Assembly (NCBI RefSeq): GCF_010093595.1
Contig: NW_022985444.1
Location: 1,062,654 to 1,126,653 of the forward strand
Source: Mytilinidion resinicola
Taxonomy: Eukaryota > Ascomycota > Dothideomycetes > Mytilinidiales > Mytilinidiaceae
DNA length: 64,000 nt
Reading direction: 5' to 3'
Shown: positions 53,752-64,000 of the stretch, piece after piece
Layout: each line of letters starts with the position of its first letter
Position numbering within the stretch: position 1 is the first letter of the stretch
Notes under the pieces: model-generated
Told to the model about the DNA's origin: nothing
The model's input: the letters and a program-made list of their open reading frames with translations, nothing else
Database searches by the model: none
Made by a program: the position numbers and the translations under genes

Positions 53752-56331
53752 CTAGATAATATCGGTGTCGACTTTTGGAAAATCTGCATGAAGGGCCAAC
53801 CAGCTGGCATCAGAGACGGCGCCAACTCCAACTCGGACGTAGCCATCCTTGACAGAAAGATCTTTAACTACCAGTAGACCGTATATCTCAAAAGTCGGGG
53901 TAACGTAGAGGAAAACAGCAGCTATGACGAGGAAAAATACTGGTTTGGTTGAGTCGATGAAGTCGCGGCCATCGTCGAACAGGGCCCACCCAGATGGGTC
54001 ATTATCCAACGCGGCAATGTAGCGGCCACTCCAGTGATTTGCCCTTGCCCGGAGAGGCGTGAAGCTTTCTTCGTCATCAAAACTTTTCGCGAAATATCGA
54101 CTTATCTCTATCCGTTGTGCTCGCACACTCAGCCTGCCCGTGGTCTTGTTAAGTCCTAAAATCTCGCAAGCTGGCGAGAACTGAACACAGTCTTTGCCGG
54201 TGACTACTTCGCGGAATCTGAACCAAAGCTCGTAGGGGCATGACGCCCATGACCACGACGGCAGATTGGTGAGCATCTTTCCAAGCATTTTTGGGCTCCA
54301 AAGAAGGTGCTCGGGCAAGTCGCTTTCCCATGTGCCGAAGGAGTAGAAGGTACTGGCAGGTTTTAATTTCGCAAATTTCCTTGCCAGGCCTTCCAACGAG
54401 ACGAGCCGATCCGTCTGGTGCGTGAACTTCCGACTCGAGTGCTCTTGTATGATGCTTCCCCACTGGTTGCTCCAGTCGCGGAGACCAAGGCCTCTTCCGA
54501 CAATAACAAATCTCGTCTCATCTTCGGCTCGTGATTGACAGACCCAAGCCATTCCATTCTCCATGAAATGAACTATTCTTCGTGATAGGATCCACTCTTG
54601 AGTGGCCCAACCTCTGGTTGAAAGGGTGGTATCCATCGGATCTAGTGCCTTCATAAAGGGCTCCTGCCTCCACTCAATGCCGATATGGTAATCTCCAAGC
54701 AATTCGTCACCACTGGCAGAGTCCTTTTCAAGAAAGGAGAGCTGAGTTGAAGGCGTGTGGATCCTAGAATAATCTCTTTGGAGGAATAAGCCCAGCGTAG
54801 AATCCACAGCGGACGAAGCAGCGAGGGTCAGCACTGCTCTTTCATAGATGGTTCCCATGTCCTGAGATTCAGCAAGCCATTCGTTTTCATCATTTTGGAC
54901 GATACATAGCGAGTCAATCCAGAGATAACGGAGCCCGGGCGCTTTCGTAACCTTGACAGCGTGGACAAAGGTCTTGGGCATCGAAGAGAGCGGTATGCCA
55001 CGCATGCGATCGTTCAGGGTGTCTCTTGTAGTTTTCAAAGGGTGATTTTCGGGAATTCCCCAACAATGACTGAGCGCAACCCATTTTCCGTCTGGATATC
55101 CGGCTGTATCAACGAGGCGCGGTTCGACGTCGGAGAGCGGAAGTCCTAAGTCAAGAAGTCGATGCGGCAGTTTGTGAAGTTCATCTGCATAAATCGTTTC
55201 GCCGGAGATCGTCTTCATGCATTGTGAATGGTTATGCTGACAGCTCTGAAACCAGCTTTTTATAAGATCAAACGCTTCCGGAGACTCAGAGGTTTGCAAT
55301 GGTTTACGATACGATATATACTGGTTCAGTTTTGGGGACGTATCTTAAACGTTTTAGCAACGGTATAGAGACTGATGAGGAAGCTGACCTCTTGAGTGAT
55401 GTATTTGTAGCCTTGTATAGACTACTTTACGCTCCTTGTCAGTTAGCTCGGCTACTGGTCACTTCCACAACAGTTGAAGGTGACCGAGCGTGAAGGATGT
55501 GGATGTCGTCGCGTTTAGATCGTCTTCCTTCCAAAGCATCAAAAATAGAGGGTCCCGGCTAGAACGAAGTTGGTCAAGGATGCGATGAAACAAGATGCTG
55601 CCTTTACCTCGTCTAATGCTTTCCAGTATCTTGGCCAGGGGTTCTCTTGAGTGGTCAAATGGCCGTCCTCGTTCCCGGAACGAATCCAGTATGCACGCAA
55701 TTCGAAGTATCTCACACAATGGGCATGTCTCTGCTGATGAAACGAGGTCGCAGGTCATACTGTGATGCTGAATGACATTAGATGGAAGGCGGTCCTCTGG
55801 CTGTAAATCCTCTGGAGAAATAAATCTCTGTCCGTCGATGTAGGCATCACGATCTGTGGGCCGCGGTGGCCCACGTGGCCAGAACGCGTCAGTCGTCGGC
55901 CTCTCTTCTTCCTTCTTATCAAATGCGAGTAAGAAAGCTGACAATTGCTCCGCGGTCGACTGGCATACGTCGCAGAGTACCTTACGATCTGCAATTGCCG
56001 AGGAGATGGCGGCCATATGCTCGCGACTTGATGACTCGTCAAACTGAAAGTACTGCTTGTGTACTGCCCTTGAATACTGATTCTCCGCGGCGAGCGTAGC
56101 CATTCGACCAAGCCTTGATGATTCCAATGAAGTCTCGAATATTTCAGATAGGATACTAGGAGCGACAACGGCACCGTCATCAGAAGAATTCATGTACGCA
56201 TTTCGCACTGCTATGATTTCTCTGTTAAGACCGGCTCTGATGTCTTTCGACAGATTGCGGATGACAGAGTCTTGGAAAACTTCAGCCTCGACGGCTTCAG
56301 CAAAGCAGTTAGAAACACGTGAAACCTCCAT
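53752..56331 (-). pseudogene. HET-domain gene split by in-frame stops
   Basis: The N-terminal half runs 56331-55459 (290 codons). It contains LCDVCQSTAEQLSAF and ETCPLCEILRIACI, the Cys-rich leader of many HET proteins, and ends LGHLQLLWK. The HET half runs from about 55350 to 53752 with KWVALSHCWG, LRYLWIDSLCIVQND, IYERAVLTLAASSA and RGWATQEWILSRR, then LPSWSWASCP. The two halves are in the same frame, and the residues just before 55299 (NQYISYRKPL) fit the usual junction. Three stops (TGA, TAA, TAA) lie between them at about 55460-55345. A branch-like GCTAAAA and a TTTAAG acceptor exist, but the available donors leave the wrong frame or are weak (CTCG/GTCACC). It is either a broken gene or one with an unusual intron. 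Confidence 0.75.
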
Positions 56332-57043
56332 CTGAGGATGTTAAGTCATAGTCGGAGTAATTGGGAGCAAGGCTCTAGCCGTCCAGGCATTAGATGTGTA
56401 TGCGAGAAGAAGAGACGAGTTCAAGACGGTAGTAGGCATAACTTAAGGCTGGCGGCTGCCTCAAAAGCGCGCTAAGTAGCCCTGTCTAAGCACGTGATAT
56501 TCCATTTCAGCCTCGCCCAACTCAAATCTGTCTCCCGATGCAGGAGACCCAATTTAGCCCATGAGTAGAGAAAGTCTTTAAAAGTCACTTTTGATTGCAT
56601 CTCTGTACGGGTTCCTTCCTGAATGCATTATATAACGGTGTACTCCACTGTATCACTCTTTCGAGAATGGTAACGGTGGTTTGCCGTATTCACCACAGCG
56701 TATTGGAATGGCGGTCGCTTTAAGGGTAGTTCGTGAATTCAGATTGAGATACTGTACAGTATCCTAGAGATACATGAATTAATGTGCATGAATGAAGTGC
56801 GTTTATGAAGATGCCCGAGAAATACTTTTCAAAATCGCGTGTTGGGGGCGGGGAAGCCGCCTTAGGTATCCTTGCACGTCTCTGAACTTCAGTGAATCAA
56901 CTCAACCTCCACCCACGCGCTTTTTGTGTCAACTTCTGAGGAACTGTTCCTCCAACGATCCCAAGTCATCATCTCAATTCACTCGAAAGAGTTTGGAAGC
57001 ATGCAAAGGCTGATAGTGCGCAATCTATAAGGCTGTGCCGGAA
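56332..57043. promoter_or_regulatory. Divergent intergenic region between two HET-type genes
   Basis: This 712-bp region lies between the start of the split HET gene and that of the NLR-like gene. It is head-to-head, so shared regulation is possible. No operator is recognisable. Confidence 0.45.
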
Positions 57044-60000
57044 ATGAGGCTTCTACATTCAGAAACGTGGGAATTGCGAGAATTTGCCAACCTACCAGAG
57101 CATGCTATACTTTCGCACAGATGGGAGGATGAGGATGTTACCTTTCAAGACCTGCAATCCTGGAGAATGTTAACCTTGTACGCTCAAGAAAAGTAGGCTG
57201 GAAGAAGATTGAGCGCTGCTGTGAGCAAGCGACTAAAGACGGCATCCAGTGGATATGGGTCGACACTTGCTGCATCGACAAAAGCAGCAGTGCTGAGCTA
57301 TCCGAAGCCATCAACTCTATGTACAAATGGTACGCAAATGCGAGCAGGTGCTACGCCTATCTAGCAGACGTTTCTAGGACCACTTCAGAAGAAGACAGCC
57401 ATGAATCAATACAGGGAAGTAAATGGTTCTGCAGGGGTTGGACCTTACAAGAGCTATTGGCTCCCAAACACATGATACTGTACGGATCCGATTGGTGCAA
57501 GCTGGGAACCAGAGAAGAGTTAAGCTACGACATTTCTGTTGCTACTGGCATCCACGAGCCGGCGCTTCGGGGTTCCCAAGAAGAGCTAGGCAAGTATAGC
57601 GTTGCGCAGAGGATGTCCTGGGCATCGAGAAGAGAAACTACAAGACCAGAGGATATGGCGTACTGTCTTCTTGGACTCTTCAACGTCAATATGCCGCTCT
57701 TGTATGGCGAAGGTGGCAAGAACGCTTTCATAAGGCTTCAGGAGGAAATTATGAAGAATTCTGATGACCACACTTTATTCGCTTGGACTGTGCCAGTTGA
57801 AAGACTCAACACCCTTGAAGCGAGCAAGCTAGTAGGACTCCTAGCTGAAGATCCGGTGTACTTTCGGTCTTCCGAAGATGTACTCTCTTTCCGGCGCTGG
57901 GATATCAGCGATCCTTTCTCTATGACAAACAAAGGACTCAGGATCACAGTACCATTGGCTGCCATCCCAGGATCTTCCGAAAACTGGACAGCGTACCTCG
58001 ACTGTCACAAGATCAAAGATGGGCATCGGTTTGCTGTTGGTGTTACGCTTAAACAGCTCGCGTCCGGCGGGGACCAGTTTGCAAGGGTAGATCGAGAGAT
58101 ACTAGAGATCCCATTGAGCTTGGAAAATGAAGTGTCAGAGGCGAGACGCGAAATTTACATTCGGAAAGACATCATTGAACCGAGTGTAGCTTATACGGCT
58201 ACAGATGTGCGGCGGCCGCAGGAATTCCGTATCGTTCAGACACCGGAATCGCACAGTCTTATAAAGAGCCATGGATGCGTTGCGGACATAACGGATCCGT
58301 TGAGGCTACTGGCACCTCCTAAACCTCCGAAAACGACCTGGTATTGGGTGGACCCACATTCGTGGGCGAATTGGCATGTGGCCTGCCATTTCGAGGCTAG
58401 AGCAGACGGTACGGAGTCGCAAACCTCAAATTTCAATATTGTTCTAGGTTATGACGGAAAAGCATCAAGGTCTTGGTGCATGATCGAACAACACAGCCGC
58501 CAGCAACTGCAAGACATATGGGACGAAGTACGCTACAGCGAGTGGGATGTAGTTTCCAAAGCTATGCCGGATAAGTCAAATGTGGTTGAAGTCAGACTAG
58601 AGCCCTCTACTGAGAAATCCGGCATCGTTGAAGTAAAGATACGGTGCAGACACGATGAAGACAATACCGCCGAAACGGCATCCCAGAGGAGCACAGACCC
58701 GTTTTCTATCATCTCCTTGACAGTCGATGTCGCTTATATCTGTGCTGAGCTTGTCAAGTACTTGAAAGACATCAACGGGGCTTCCGCACCAGTACACGAG
58801 GATATAGAGCTATCTATTCAAGTGTTTGAAATGCTTGATGCTGTTAATAAAGCAGTCCGAATTGTATTCCGAAAGGAGATATCGTCGTCGGAGCCATTTT
58901 CGCCAGATCTATTATGGGTCCAGATTGAGGGAAGTTTGAGAAACTGTCGCAGAGACATGGAAAAGCTAAGATTGTTAGCTGAAGAGACATATGGCGAGGC
59001 AGACCAAGATGATACGGGAACTTCGGATTGGCTTATGAAGGCGAGGAAGGCATTGTGGGGGGAGACTTACCTCAAGCAATGTCGCAACAGTCTTTCGACA
59101 TATTATAGGAGTCTCCATCATGCTTTAGACTCTACAAAGTTGTAAGCTCGCTTTCTTCTCCTTCTTTGCTACATGCTAATTGATGCAGTCCGGATTCCCA
59201 AGGCTCTAATGGGAACCCTTTTCAATCGTTCATCCAAATCCCGCGAGCAATTCAAAAAGCCCGGTCACAGCTTTCCACTTTGCAATACGTCGCTAGGCAA
59301 TCTGGAGAGAGTCATACTCAAGATGATAAGGCTGACTTCCTCACGAGTCCTAAGTTGCACACGTACTCTGGTATACCTCGACCAATAAGCTCGATATTCA
59401 CAGGACAAAAGGATCATTTAGAGAGATTAAAGAATTACTTTCTGGAAACTCCAGAATCCGGTGAGATTGCAAACCACCAGAAACGATTTGTTGTTTACGG
59501 GATTGGCGGATCTGGTAAAACGCAATTCTGCATCAAATTAGCTACAGAGAATCGCGATCGGTGAGCTTCGCTACTTTGCGGGTTTGTCTAAAAGCCTTTG
59601 CTAACATGTTTCACTCAACAGATACTGGGGAGTATTTTGGATCGACATGAGTTCTCCGAAAAGAGCAACAACAACCTACGCCGAAATTGCCAAGATCGCA
59701 GGAGTTGAGCCTACTATGAATGCAGTTACGCATTGGCTATCAAATCTGGAGCGACAGTGGCTGCTTATAATCGATGATGTGGACGGTCCGCAGACTCGGC
59801 TAGAAGATTTTTTCCCAAAGGGTAGCCGAGGCCACGTTCTTGTGACAACGAGAAACCCCGAATATAAGAGATATGGCAATGTTGGTTGCCGATTCTTCGC
59901 ATTCCAAGGCCTGGATGCAGATGATGCGACCGTCCTGCTACTGAGAGCTGCTGACCTACCCGAACCATGGGATGAAAACTTGAGAACGACTGCACTGGAA

Positions 60001-61979
60001 ATTACAGAGGCTCTGGGCTACCATGCTCTTGCCATGACTCAAGCTGGAACGGCAGTTTCGACCGGTTTGTCTTCTTTGAAGGACTATCTTGCGTACAATG
60101 CGAGAAGCTTTCACAGAACTCAAGGAAGAAGGGCTGAGCTTGATCGAACCGTCGATGGTGACGTCTACGCAAGCTTCGAAATTATCTACTCCGCTCTCAA
60201 AATCAAAGCCAGGGACACTGAGGAAGCGAGAGATGCAGTTCAGCTATTCAACATTTTCGCTTTTTTCCACCACGAAAATATCCAGTTCGACATCCTTGCG
60301 AGATCCGTCAAAAATCGGAAACTGGAACAGGAACACGAAGTGCGAGAGAGGGAGAAGGAAAGATCGAGGGTAATCCATAATGGAAAAGAGAGCTGGTCGA
60401 GTTCTTTTCGAAGGTTTCCAGTCCAGCTTCTTCGAATCCTACGAGAAGACCGTGGCCCTTCGGTATTACCTGCCGCTATCCGTGATGCTCGCAACGCCGT
60501 TCAATTTGATCAGGATTGGCTGCAATATGAGGATCGTCTCCGAGCGGCGTTGAAATCGCTGGTCCAGATGTCCTTGATTGTCCGCAATGACTCCAAAGAT
60601 GATGAGAGCTATTCCATGCATCCACTTGTTCACGCATGGGCCAGGGAAAGACATTGGATGAACCTCGGAAAACAGGCATTGTGGTCAGAAGCAGCCGCAA
60701 CAACATTATCCTACTCGCTTCTCCTCCCACCACTGCCCCTGGGCGACTCCTCAAGTGAAGAGGCGTACCGGGCAGCCATTTTCCCCCATATAGACCACGT
60801 CTTGAAATGCCAACGGTCAATCAACAGTCAGATAAACAAGAAGAAGATGGTAGCTTTACCTCGGCGGCCTTGGTTAATTCTACCGTCACCCGGTCATTGA
60901 CCCGCAGTCTTGCTATCATGTACGTCAAATTTAGTATTGCCTACGTCGACTTCGGACGCTGGTCCGAGGCCGAAGAACTCCAGGTCCAAGTACAGGACTT
61001 CTTGCTATCGGTGTTGGGGATTGAGCATGTGAGCACCCGTCGGATTATACTTGCTCATGCAAAGACATTGCGCGAGCTGGGCCGTACCGATGAAGCGGAA
61101 AAACTTCAGCTTCAAGTCCTCGACGCCTGTAAAAGGAGATCCAAGGTGGATCACCACGAAGTCCTAGTTGTGAAAGAAGCTTTAGCAGAGACGCTGTCTG
61201 AACAGTTTGAATACAGCGAAGCAGTCAGGCTCCAGAAGGACGTTATATCTGGGTTCGAAAAGCTATACGGACGGAAACATGAAGATACTTTAACTGCAAT
61301 CAGCAACTTAGGCATGACGGTCATGCGTTCTCGCGCCGATTTTATTGCTGCGCAAAAATACAATTCCGAAGCTCTGAAGGGCATGGAAGAGCTTCTGGGC
61401 CCTACTCATCTCAAAACATTGATTGCGAAGGAGAGGCTTGCGGTCATAGCTACCTACCTCGAGAAAGATCTGGATCACGCATTGGAGCTGATAAATGAGG
61501 TGTGTGAAGAAAGAGAGAAGAGATTGGGAAATGAACATCCGTATACGCTCTTGGCCATGGCCATCAAAGGCCGTACCAAGCGTGCGCTGGGCGACCTGAA
61601 TGGTGCCGAAATGCTCCTAAGAAGTAGTATCGCAGTCATGGATAGAACTCTAGGACGGCGCCATCAAGTCACTCTTAGAGGACAGTACGAGTTGGCTATG
61701 GTTTGTAGACGGCAGGGAAATCTAGAAGAGACGGAACGCAATTTGCCTGATGTGATTGAGCTTTCTCCAGGTAATCAGATCTTGGTGCTAGAAGCCATGT
61801 ATGAACTGTTTGTGTGCTACAAATTACAGGGGAGGAAGAAGGAATGTCTAGATATTGCTGAGAAGGCGATTCAAGGATTTGAGATGATAAATCCTACAAA
61901 AGAGCCTCCTCTAGCCAGAAAGATAAGAGAGGAACGCCGCGAGCTTGTGGGAGAGACGGAAAGATTAATCGATGTATGA
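57044..61979 (+). pseudogene. HET-NB-ARC-TPR (NLR-like) gene with a one-base frame break
   Basis: Exons: 57044-59141 (frame broken near 57160), 59189-59560, 59622-60815 and 60908-61979. They total 4736 nt, one base short of 1579 codons. The order is a het-e/d-type HET domain (AILSHRW; WVDTCCIDKSSSAELSEAIN; CRGWTLQELLAPKHM; MPLLYGEGGKNAFIRLQEEI), a linker, then NB-ARC with P-loop FVVYGIGGSGKTQFC, Walker B WLLIIDDVDG, VLVTTRN and MHPLVHAWARE. C-terminal kinesin-light-chain-like TPRs (HPYTLLAMAIKGRTKRALGD; LGRRHQVTLRGQYELAM) follow. Such STAND proteins sense non-self and trigger cell death. The frame moves by one base between 57158 and 57163 (the ATG frame hits TAG at 57197). A second frame change at about 60810-60910 can be explained by the intron proposed here, which has a weak GTCAAT donor. 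Confidence 0.85.
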
Positions 61980-62166
61980 TGGGCACTGCAACATCACTGT
62001 TCGTCTTTTCCACCTCCTCTCATTCCTCCCCCTCTCTTACTCACCAACTACCTCCCAGGGCGTCTACGGCGGCGTCGTAGCCAACGGCAACAGCAACATC
62101 CTCGACCTCCCCAACATTAATAAGACCGCCTTCCGCAGCATCCAGCCTAACCCGACGGCGTCTTGA
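61980..62166 (+). other. Orphan exon-like fragment
   Basis: A pyrimidine-rich stretch ending in CCTCCCAG (about 62048-62058) looks like a 3' splice site. It is followed by an open frame, GVYGGVVANGNSNILDLPNI plus about 15 residues, to a TGA at 62164-62166. Codon use is C-rich and coding-like. No upstream exon was found between it and the NLR stop. It resembles the last exon of a secreted protein gene, but I cannot name the family. Confidence 0.3.
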
Positions 62167-62224
62167 GTTTTGGCAGCCGTCCACACGCTACTGTACTAGC
62201 GCATCCCTAGCGACATTCCTCAGC

Positions 62225-63159
62225 TTGCATGCGTCACCTTCCAGCTCAACAGGGTTCCTTCTCTCAGCTGAGCTGGCTCCTCTACGCCTATATATACCCA
62301 CCCTCCTACATAGCAATATACCAGAGTTCTCATCACTTTTCACCAGCTGCCAGATGGTCCACAACTTATTATCAATGCGGCTCACCAGGTCTCCTGCGCC
62401 ACGAATATGGCCCGGACGGTACTTTTGTGAAGTCAGAATCAGAAATCCTCGAGTCCGACGGATACTAAGTACCTACAAGTGCTGAATGGATCGGGAAGTC
62501 TGGCGGGACTACTGCTGACCAGCAAGAAAGTCAACGAGGAAGTTAGCTCCATTATGTGGAACGAACTTGAATTCCGTTTCCAGGACGGACATTATCCTTA
62601 CTCCGGCAATGTTGCAGAACTCGAGCGTTTCGTGAGCAGCGTTTCCCAGCACAATCTTTCAGCGATCCGCAAGGTCGTCATCCACGGCAGTCCGAGGATG
62701 ATGCTGAACTTCTTCGAGCGGGCAACAACAGGCAAAGAGTCAGACCGCATTCGAATCGGTGGCTCAGCTCCCCGCAAACTTTCGCGGGGTCTTGAGTTGG
62801 AAGTTCGATTGCCTCACCGTCCGTACTACAATCGACGGTGGGACTATGGCTCGGACTGGGATCTGAAGCTCGATTGCTGGCGGGAGGTCGTCGGTACCGT
62901 GTTGTGGATGGGCCGGCGTACTCTGGCACACTTCGATAATGTGAAGCTGGCGGGCTGCCTCAGCCCAGCTGTGCGTGAAATGTATCTTCAATTGTTGGAC
63001 GACATCAAGCACGGGCGACGCACACAGATTCGCGATGTCGATCTCAAGGGGACTTGCCAATTTGTAGGGTTTAACCATGCCGAGTGCCCTCGACGCGCTT
63101 GCATCGAGGTTTGGTGCGTGTGCCAAGGTGTTGCAAAGCCTCAAGACCAGGAAGGGTAG
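62225..63159 (+). pseudogene. 2EXR/F-box-like gene remnant
   Basis: The main open stretch 62479-63159 (226 codons) has SLAGLLLTSKKVNEEVSSIM and WNELEFRF, the second conserved block of fungal 2EXR/DUF7730-type proteins. It has no ATG at its start; the first codon is GTG and an in-frame TAA lies just upstream. Upstream frames at 62225-62485 contain pieces of the expected first block (FLLSAELAPLRLYIPTLLHS, compare LPAELRL-IY) and YQCGSPGLLRHEYGPDGTF, but in different frames. I found no set of introns joining them. A decayed gene is the simplest view; a gene with unrecognised introns is possible. Confidence 0.45.
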
Positions 63160-64000
63160 GTACGGACCTAGAATATCGAGTTTGAGATTGCGAGGTTGGG
63201 AAATGGTTGTGGTTTTGGGGTCGAGGCGTTTCTCTAGGAGTATTTTTCTGAGTACTAGATATGGAATTGTACAATGTGCTCTAATGTAGGGACTCGAAAC
63301 AATGTGGTGTTGTAATCGATCAAATTTTCCCAAGTAAGACTGTGCATCTGGAGCTCGTGATCTATATCTCCTTTGTTCTTTGCGGACGGGACCTCTGCGT
63401 CTAGCTTTTGGAAGCCAAATTCATGAAGTTACTTTAACGAGTAGAAAATACCGGAGACTGGTTCGAGGCTGGTAAAAGTAAACCGACAGCTGCATATGCA
63501 GTGATTTGTGGCTTAGTTAATTATGTGTCTGTTACTAATTCGGACTTGACGTGGTCTCCGGCTGGTGATTGCTGGCGGAATCACCAGAAGTTGTCAAGTA
63601 GATTGAATTGAACATGAGTTTATATTGAAGTGAATACGTGAGTTTATATACGTGATAACTTGTAGAGTAACGTGACGTTGGAGTAGCTACGTAGTTCGGA
63701 GCCGTACGGAAGCTGACCCTGTATATACGTACTTCATACATAGGAAGGTGTATAGATCTACACGAATCGACGATGTAGACCCGGAGTTTGTACCGAGCCT
63801 ATAGTTTGTATAGATCTTCATAAGGATCTACACGTCAAAGCTTTTGCGAGGCCATGAAGGCCATAGCCGTCTGTCAGCTGGCATATCCGATTCGTCGGCT
63901 GAAAATCAGTGCTTGCGAACATGATATATTGGATGCCTTTTGAGCAAAGAAAGGAACGATACTCACAATCAAGCAAACCTGGTAACACAACTCCGGGTCT
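63160..64000. other. Gene-free 3' end of the window
   Basis: No supported gene. Short repeated words occur: GTGAGTTTATAT-like at 63617 and 63640, and GTATAGATCT near 63749 and 63808, the latter within weakly palindromic sequence (AGATCTACAC / GATCTACACG). Nothing further can be assigned. Confidence 0.45.

Noticed and set aside
63740..63850. Terminal inverted repeat of a transposon
   Set aside because: Repeated GTATAGATCT words are short and no transposase or paired element end is present in the window.
1..64000. CRISPR arrays, prophage, bacterial operons or a secondary-metabolite cluster
   Set aside because: Eukaryotic intron-containing genes throughout, no regular short repeats with spacers, and no PKS, NRPS or terpene synthase genes.

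Overview
The window is nuclear DNA of a filamentous ascomycete (Pezizomycotina; Dothideomycetes is my guess, not shown). The evidence is: intron-rich genes with short introns (about 48-90 bp, GTRNGT donors, CTRAY-like branch sites), and gene families typical of moulds (HET-domain proteins, an NB-ARC/TPR NLR-like protein, Zn2Cys6 regulators, HapE, an RFX factor, Rit1, a GH6 cellulase relic). No viral, bacterial or organellar replicon is visible. I built exon models by hand from frame and splice signals, and checked each intact model for reading-frame closure.

Left part (1-29 kb): mostly conserved housekeeping genes, packed and often divergent. In order: a tiny glycine-rich peptide; a tRNA-like/SINE-like element; a 2EXR/F-box-like protein; yop1 (ER shaping, with a 9-nt micro-exon); an RFX transcription factor; a conserved N-myristoylation-type protein; the SUMO E1 subunit aos1; rit1 fused to a DUF6314 domain; a small membrane protein; a decayed tandem-repeat array; a Zn2Cys6 regulator; mitochondrial ribosomal protein rsm10; purine nucleoside phosphorylase; fcf2; hapE; cytosolic-type malate dehydrogenase; and TRAPP subunit trs33.

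Middle (29-38 kb): an accessory stretch. It has a large uncharacterised gene with a frame break, a 130-bp tandem duplication, the 3' remnant of a GH6 cellobiohydrolase, and an intact HET-domain gene with a long acidic insert.

Right part (38-53.5 kb): core genes again. These are nhx1 (endosomal Na+/H+ exchanger), a SUC-type sugar transporter, rix1 (60S biogenesis), ypp1 (PI4K complex), a Zn2Cys6-like protein and a short-chain dehydrogenase.

Far right (53.7-63.2 kb): a self/non-self recognition cluster. A HET gene is split by three in-frame stops. It is followed by a complete HET-NB-ARC-TPR (NLR-like) gene whose HET domain carries a one-base frame break. Gene debris with F-box-like features follows. 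The most interesting content is this decaying HET/NLR island, together with the Rit1-DUF6314 fusion and the unusual micro-exons.
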